64,000 bases of DNA. Source: a virus. A model generated the notes under the pieces. The model saw only the letters and a list, made by a program, of their open reading frames with translations. It was not told where the DNA came from and made no database searches. The translations under genes and the position numbers were made by a program. The stretch lies in the IMG/VR virus record IMGVR_UViG_3300027708_000029, positions 1-64,000 of that record. The stretch is one strand, 5' to 3'. Positions 60,617 to 64,000 of this stretch are shown here, piece by piece (position 1 is the first letter of the stretch; each line of letters opens with the position of its first letter).

Positions 60617-63600
60617 GATTTACATTTAGTTAAAGTGCCATCTTCGGTAATTGTTCCTATAACTCTGGAGAATATATCATAACAAGACCCTGATATAAAA
60701 ACAGCATCACCGCTTACTAAATTATAGTTTTGTCCAGAAATAAATGTGGCATTTCCAATAACTGTACCCTCATTTTTACTATACTTAAATGTAGTATTAT
60801 GATTTATAGCCATTCCTTTATTAGTAGAATAATTTATAAATAGACTATCAGAATTAGTATTAATGACACCTTTGTACGAATTCTCAGAATGATCAAAAAG
60901 ACCACCACCATTTTCAATTGAGCCATTATTTGTGCTATAATAAAAAATGTAATCTCCAAAAATATATCCATGATCACTTTGAAGAATATGATCATTGCTC
61001 CAAATATATGTATTTTTTCCAACTCTTTGTATAATAGGATTAGGATTAATTGGATATGGTGGAACGTATTCTATTCTTTCTATAGTATCAGAATTATCAT
61101 TAGTAGAACTCAAAAAAAGAGTTTTACCTGTAATAAAATGAGAATTTTTTGAGTTAGAAAATATTGATACTCCATTGATTGTGCCTTTATTTGTTGAATT
61201 AATAAAAACAATAGAACAAATATTATCTTGTATAAATCCAGAAACATATGGTTGCCCATAAAAATAAAGTATTGTTGGATCTATATTATTTTTAATATCA
61301 TCATTTCTACCATTAATAATATTTCCATAATTAATTGAATTATTACCAAAAGAACAAAGTCCATTTAATGTTGCTAAATAAGCATTAGTAGATTTATTAA
61401 AAAAAGATAAACCATCTATATTTCCAAAATTTATACTATCATTGAAACTGCCACCATTTGCAAGATATCCACCATAATTTGTGCTTTGATTAAAAAATCC
61501 AGTATTAGAAATAACACTATTTTTAATAATTATTCTATTTTGTGCTATAATTTCATCAATATCAATACCAGAAGAATTAGCACGGCGATGAAAATAAGAG
61601 TTTGATATATTGAAAGCATTACCACCAAATAAAGCACCATCTGTAAAAGGTGCTCCATTAGCAAAAATAGAACTTACATATTCAGATTTATTAAAACTTG
61701 CGGTGCCAACAACATTTGATCCGAAACATAAACAATTTTCCATGGTAAGATTACCACCTATATCACCATAATTATCTGAATTAGTAAAAATAGCATCTCT
61801 AGTTATATCTCCAAAATTAACAGAACCACTAAAATTACCACTACTATTAATATTGTTAAAGTTTTTGGAATTATTAAATATTGCAAATGTTGATAATGCA
61901 CCAAAATTTTTTGAATTATTGATGAAATTCAAAGTTCCACTAGTATCTAAAATATTACCAGAATTAATTGATCTATCAAATGATCCTAAATTAATAGTTC
62001 CATAATTAATAGAGTTTTTAAAATTTACTATATGTTCAATATTTCCATAATTTGAACAAACTGTTCCTGTTCCAGTAACACCACTAAAAATGGCAGTAAT
62101 ATGACTACTAGGAAAAACTGGATATATAGAAATATTTCCATAATTAATTCCAGTAGTTTCAAATATTACTTGTTTATATCCAAAAATATTTCCTCTATTT
62201 AGAGTATTGTCTTGAAATTTTATAGATGGGCTTTTATTAAATAAAGTTAAAAAATATTCATTAGTTATATTACCAGTATAATAAATAAAAGTATTTGATT
62301 GTACGTCATAGGAACTATCTATTGTTAATATTCCACTTGAAGTAAATACAAACTTTTCATGTTCTATTGGAGTCCAAGTAAGTCTTCCATTATTTATTCC
62401 TGAATTTTTAAAATTTATAACAACATTTTCTAAAGAAGCATTATTGATACCACTATCTAATATTTCTATTTGACGATAACCATCTTTAAATATACGATCT
62501 TGTCCAGAAACAAATGGTCTTCTCATGGAGCTATTATTTATAGAAAAATCATGAAAATTTGCTATTTCTAATACTCCCAAATTTTGATTTTTTGATCTAT
62601 GGAAAAAATTTCCAGATTGTACATATCCATAATTTGTAGAATTGTTTAAAAAATATCCACTATTTATTATAGCCATTTTATCATTTAACGTATTATCAAA
62701 AAAAACTGCTCCTTTAGCATAGTTTTTATTAATGGAATAACCAGAAAAGAAAACTGGTTGATTTTTATTTTCTATATATCCATAATTGATAGTATTTTCA
62801 AAAAAGTTAAAATCATTATTTCCAGAAGCATAATTAATAGAGTTTTGTCCAAATTCTGCTAAATTGCCAATCCTAGAACCGCTCATGTTGATAGATTGAT
62901 TACAAAATATCGCATCTTTTTGTATCATAGCTCCAGAAATATTTTGACTATGACCATAAAAAGACCCATATGTAACATTGCTTCCGTTATGAGAAAAACT
63001 TTCAAATCTTCCGCTTCCAACTTGTCCACTATTAGCAGATTGACCATAAAATATAGCCCCAGTAGCATTACCCATATTGATTGAGGTATTGTTAAAGATA
63101 CCTAAAGAAACAATATTTCCACTATTTATTGAATCTTTATTAAATATACCAGTAACTAAACTACCATAATTAACACAACCAGATCCAAAAGATGCTATTC
63201 CAGTTACTACAGATCTATTAGATGAAGCAGAATCAAAGAGAACTGTAGCAGCTGGGGCAATTAATTGATCATAATTAGTGGAACCACTAACAAAAGAAAT
63301 TATTCCGGAGTTTCCAATAGATCCATGATTTTCAGAATTACTTAAGAATAAAAAATTTCCAGAACCATCACCAATTTTGTATTGATTCTTAGAAAAAGTA
63401 AATTTAGAGCCACTGACTAATGGACCATCATTAATAGCATAATCAAACCAAGAATATTTTGTTAATAATCCTTTATTCAAAGTGCCCGAATAGAAAATTG
63501 CTGGTTCTAAAATAATACCTTTGTTGATTGCTCCACTTACAAAAGTAGTAGTCCCAGAAACAACCCCAGCGTTAATTGATCCTGCACCACTAAAAATTAC

Positions 63601-63999
63601 ATCTCCATATATTGTTCCGCTATTAATACATGTTTTTGTTCCAGTTGAAACAAAGAAGATATTTTGACCATATAAGTTACCAACATTGAAAGACTCTTGA
63701 AATAAAAATGATCCAGTTAACGATGCTTTATTAATTGATTGATTTTGAAATATAAATTTACCGTTACCACTTCCTTCGATATAACAATTATCTAATAAAA
63801 AACAACCATCATATTTAATTCTATCTCCTAAACCAGAAACATCCACTAGTGTAGAAAACAGATCACTTTTTGTAGCTCTAAGAGTTGTAAAATATGGAAT
63901 TTGACTATTTAAAGTTACACCACTTAAATTAATGGTATTTGACGTTATATAGGAATTATTAATTGATGAAAATTTACTAGTTAAAATAAAAGAATTTAG
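60613..63999 (-). CDS. Beta-solenoid repeat protein, probable fibre or adhesin (5' partial)
   Basis: Open to the window edge; the GTG at 63846 is not a real start, because codons continue without a stop to 63999. At least 1129 residues are visible. It consists of repeats of about 18-20 residues: Ser-x-Asn-x-Gly-x-Ile/Val-x-x-Gly-x-x-x-Phe, for example SINAGVVSGTTTFVSG and NYGYVQSGNFFHRSK. Short repeats of this type, alternating Asn-x-Gly turns and Phe/Ser strands, suggest a stacked beta-solenoid. There are few charged residues and no signal seen in the visible part. A phage fibre, host-surface adhesin or cell-wall binding tail is plausible. It is the only long structural-looking gene on the minus strand. 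Confidence 0.55.
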   Translation of the reverse strand, partial: LNSFILTSKFSSINNSYITSNTINLSGVTLNSQIPYFTTLRATKSDLFSTLVDVSGLGDRIKYDGCFLLDNCYIEGSGNGKFIFQNQSINKASLTGSFLFQESFNVGNLYGQNIFFVSTGTKTCINSGTIYGDVIFSGAGSINAGVVSGTTTFVSGAINKGIILEPAIFYSGTLNKGLLTKYSWFDYAINDGPLVSGSKFTFSKNQYKIGDGSGNFLFLSNSENHGSIGNSGIISFVSGSTNYDQLIAPAATVLFDSASSNRSVVTGIASFGSGCVNYGSLVTGIFNKDSINSGNIVSLGIFNNTSINMGNATGAIFYGQSANSGQVGSGRFESFSHNGSNVTYGSFYGHSQNISGAMIQKDAIFCNQSINMSGSRIGNLAEFGQNSINYASGNNDFNFFENTINYGYIENKNQPVFFSGYSINKNYAKGAVFFDNTLNDKMAIINSGYFLNNSTNYGYVQSGNFFHRSKNQNLGVLEIANFHDFSINNSSMRRPFVSGQDRIFKDGYRQIEILDSGINNASLENVVINFKNSGINNGRLTWTPIEHEKFVFTSSGILTIDSSYDVQSNTFIYYTGNITNEYFLTLFNKSPSIKFQDNTLNRGNIFGYKQVIFETTGINYGNISIYPVFPSSHITAIFSGVTGTGTVCSNYGNIEHIVNFKNSINYGTINLGSFDRSINSGNILDTSGTLNFINNSKNFGALSTFAIFNNSKNFNNINSSGNFSGSVNFGDITRDAIFTNSDNYGDIGGNLTMENCLCFGSNVVGTASFNKSEYVSSIFANGAPFTDGALFGGNAFNISNSYFHRRANSSGIDIDEIIAQNRIIIKNSVISNTGFFNQSTNYGGYLANGGSFNDSINFGNIDGLSFFNKSTNAYLATLNGLCSFGNNSINYGNIINGRNDDIKNNIDPTILYFYGQPYVSGFIQDNICSIVFINSTNKGTINGVSIFSNSKNSHFITGKTLFLSSTNDNSDTIERIEYVPPYPINPNPIIQRVGKNTYIWSNDHILQSDHGYIFGDYIFYYSTNNGSIENGGGLFDHSENSYKGVINTNSDSLFINYSTNKGMAINHNTTFKYSKNEGTVIGNATFISGQNYNLVSGDAVFISGSCYDIFSRVIGTITEDGTLTKCKS

Positions 64000-64000
64000 T

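Noticed and set aside
60834-61152. Short open frames on both strands within the solenoid gene
   Set aside because: Low-complexity shadows produced by repeated AT-rich codons of the solenoid protein.
1-64000. tRNA genes and CRISPR arrays
   Set aside because: No cloverleaf-like intergenic stretch and no regularly spaced direct repeats were seen; almost the whole window is coding.

Overview
The window is part of a large, AT-rich tailed-phage genome (or a phage contig of that kind). No host housekeeping gene, rRNA or tRNA was recognised. Coding density is very high: genes mostly abut or overlap by 1-40 bases, and only two gaps exceed 100 bases (52612-52731 and 54925-55075). No gene-free stretch reaches 300 bases. 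Both edge genes are cut by the window: the tape-measure gene is open from position 2, and the solenoid gene on the minus strand is open to position 63999.

Layout. Positions 2-29122 (+ strand) form a virion tail/baseplate operon of very long genes: a tape-measure protein (over 3070 residues seen), a fibre with YadA-head-like repeats (1456 aa), a 533-aa tail/baseplate protein, a 1832-aa hub-like protein, a 2616-aa cysteine-rich protein, and a small zinc-ribbon protein. At 29.1 kb transcription converges on a minus-strand block that fills the rest of the window. Read from right to left in transcription order it holds: a beta-solenoid repeat protein (partial), a dCMP-deaminase-type enzyme, a glycan module (five glycosyltransferases plus UDP-galactopyranose mutase), a B12-dependent ribonucleotide reductase, PhoH, an HNH nuclease, small unknowns, a RecA/UvsX recombinase, a Vsr-like nuclease, DnaB helicase, DnaG primase, a dNMP kinase, a RecB/Cas4-like nuclease, a DNA polymerase III alpha split into two genes around a DnaQ-like exonuclease, SSB, a second glycosyltransferase cluster, another Vsr-like nuclease, a Rad52/ERF-like annealing protein, a zinc ribbon, and a membrane-anchored acidic protein.

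How the genes fit together. The minus strand encodes a nearly complete phage replisome (C-family polymerase, proofreader, helicase, primase, SSB), recombination functions and dNTP supply (RNR, dCMP deaminase, dNMP kinase). Two carbohydrate clusters could decorate virions or remodel the host surface. Three good sigma70-like promoters were found on the minus strand, upstream of ssb, the polymerase N-half and the deaminase. The first and last have their -35 element across the stop codon of the gene before. One strong terminator separates ssb from glycan cluster 1.

Host. A C-terminal beta domain at 29.1-30.0 kb resembles, from memory, domains common in Planctomycetes. Together with the B12-dependent RNR this is only a weak hint at a planctomycete or related environmental host.

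Most notable points: (1) the N-terminal metal-binding motif of the polymerase PHP domain is separated from the rest of the gene by an in-frame TAG and a +1 frame change; (2) the polymerase is split without an intein; (3) the tape-measure protein carries enzyme-like domains between repeated tape-measure cassettes; (4) a RecB/Cas4-like nuclease has its conserved N-terminus upstream of any AUG/GUG/UUG; (5) the deaminase is probably made from a leaderless transcript.
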